The notes under the pieces are model-generated. The model was not told the DNA's origin. It was given only the letters and a program-made list of their open reading frames with translations, and did not search any database. Below, piece by piece: positions 5,221 to 6,086 of a stretch of DNA of 6,086 nucleotides. The stretch covers positions 1 to 6,086 of the forward strand of contig RDYY01000099.1 in the NCBI GenBank assembly GCA_004293505.1, in the 5' to 3' direction. How positions within the stretch are numbered: the stretch's first letter is position 1; the number at the start of each line of letters is the position of its first letter. The stretch is from Sphingobacteriia bacterium. GTDB lineage: Bacteria > Bacteroidota > Bacteroidia > Chitinophagales > Chitinophagaceae. Position numbers and translations under genes: made by a program.

Positions 5221-6086
5221 ATGAATGCTACCACGCTTTCCTTCGACGCCCAAAACTTGGTAAAACTCGGATTCCAAAACATGGGTCAAGTACATTATCA
5301 ATTGTCTCCAGATGCCCTGACCGAACAAACCGTTTTGCGTCAACAAGGTGTATTGAACGACACGGGTGCTTTGTGCATCAACACAGGTGAGTTTACTGGC
5401 CGCAGCCCCCAAGACAAATTCATTGTCAAAGATGCCCTCACCGAAAACACGGTTCATTGGAACAATTTCAACATTGCCATTGAGGAAAAATATTTTCACC
5501 AATTGAAAGCCAAGCTCTTGGCTTATTTGGGACAAAAAGAAGAAATCTGGGTACGCGATGCTTATGCTTGTGCCGATCCAGCCTATCGCTTGAACATTAG
5601 GGTCATCAATGAAAACCCTTGGAGCAACCTGTTTGCTTACAACATGTTCTTGCGCCCCGCTGCTGCAGAACTGAGCCCCTTTCAACCGGACTGGCACATC
5701 ATCCAAGCCCCCGGTTTCAAAGCAGACCCAGCGGTTGATGGCACCCGTCAACACAATTTTGCCATTGTCTCTTTTGCCCATAAAACCATTTTGATTGGTG
5801 GTACGGGTTATACCGGAGAGATGAAAAAAGGGATTTTCTCCGTATTGAATTATGTCTTGCCCCAAGATAAAAATGTCCTCAGCATGCATTGCTCTGCCAA
5901 CATGGGTGATGCTGGAGACGTAGCCGTATTTTTTGGCCTCAGTGGCACAGGAAAAACCACCTTGAGTGCAGACCCCAACCGTAAATTAATTGGAGACGAT
6001 GAACATGGTTGGACGGCAGATTCGGTCTTTAATTTTGAAGGCGGATGTTATGCCAAAACCATTGACCTGAGCGAAGAAAAAGAGCC
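5221..6086 (+). CDS. pckA: Phosphoenolpyruvate carboxykinase (ATP), N-terminal 288 residues, cut by window edge
   Basis: PckA converts oxaloacetate and ATP to phosphoenolpyruvate, ADP and CO2, the committed step of gluconeogenesis from TCA-cycle intermediates, in the cytoplasm. The reading frame stays open from the ATG to the right edge; the family is about 530-540 residues, so just over half is present. Diagnostic motifs are in order: TGRSPQDK (59-66) with substrate-binding Arg61, GGTGYTGEMKKG (193-204) with Tyr197 and metal-binding Lys203, SMHCSAN (221-227) with His223, the kinase-1a loop GLSGTGKTTLS (239-249) with Lys245, and LIGDDEHGW (256-264) with Asp259-Asp260. These match the ATP-dependent rather than the GTP-dependent family. 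No frameshift or missing key residue is seen in the visible part. The ATG at 5221 gives the N-terminus usual for the family; no Shine-Dalgarno motif precedes it, as is common in Bacteroidota. It is divergent from the FAD oxidase gene. Confidence 0.98.
   Translation, partial: MNATTLSFDAQNLVKLGFQNMGQVHYQLSPDALTEQTVLRQQGVLNDTGALCINTGEFTGRSPQDKFIVKDALTENTVHWNNFNIAIEEKYFHQLKAKLLAYLGQKEEIWVRDAYACADPAYRLNIRVINENPWSNLFAYNMFLRPAAAELSPFQPDWHIIQAPGFKADPAVDGTRQHNFAIVSFAHKTILIGGTGYTGEMKKGIFSVLNYVLPQDKNVLSMHCSANMGDAGDVAVFFGLSGTGKTTLSADPNRKLIGDDEHGWTADSVFNFEGGCYAKTIDLSEEKE

Noticed and set aside
5215..5889. A 224-codon open frame on the minus strand opposite pckA
   Set aside because: It is fully antisense to a frame with all PckA catalytic motifs, has no recognisable domain, and follows from the codon usage of pckA.

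Overview
This window looks like ordinary chromosome from a member of the Bacteroidota, tentatively Chitinophagaceae or a close relative. Four things point there. Promoter-like DNA upstream of pckA carries the Bacteroidota -7 element TAnnTTTG. Ribosome binding sites are weak or absent and leaders are A-rich. The glucosaminidase, the sodium:solute symporter and the barrel protein resemble the versions common in that phylum. Base composition is moderate and even, with no sign of a recently transferred segment. No RNA gene, insertion sequence, integrase, CRISPR array or defence gene is visible.

Layout. (1) Positions 1-2435, minus strand: a tight three-gene group read right to left, made of a sodium:solute symporter, a COMT-type O-methyltransferase and a secreted GH73-type glucosaminidase that runs off the left edge. 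The genes are separated by 2 bases or overlap by 11. (2) Positions 2436-2510: a short divergent spacer. (3) Positions 2511-3113, plus strand: a LOG-family (TIGR00730) nucleotide phosphoribohydrolase. (4) Positions 3064-5083, minus strand: a GlcD-type FAD-linked oxidase followed, with an 8-base overlap, by a small predicted outer-membrane beta-barrel protein. The 3' end of the barrel gene overlaps the 3' end of the LOG gene by 50 bases, tail to tail. (5) Positions 5084-5220: a divergent regulatory region with a good Bacteroidota promoter match and two short inverted repeats. (6) From 5221 to the right edge, plus strand: the N-terminal half of ATP-type phosphoenolpyruvate carboxykinase (pckA), including its nucleotide-binding loop.

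How the genes may work together. The FAD oxidase would oxidise a 2-hydroxy acid (D-lactate, glycolate or D-2-hydroxyglutarate) and PckA commits oxaloacetate to gluconeogenesis, so a shared control region between them makes metabolic sense; this is inference. The symporter, methyltransferase and glucosaminidase are probably co-transcribed, but a common task is not evident. I found no convincing novel system. The points most worth a second look are the pckA/oxidase control region, the coding tail-to-tail overlap, and the A8 tract at the methyltransferase/glucosaminidase junction.
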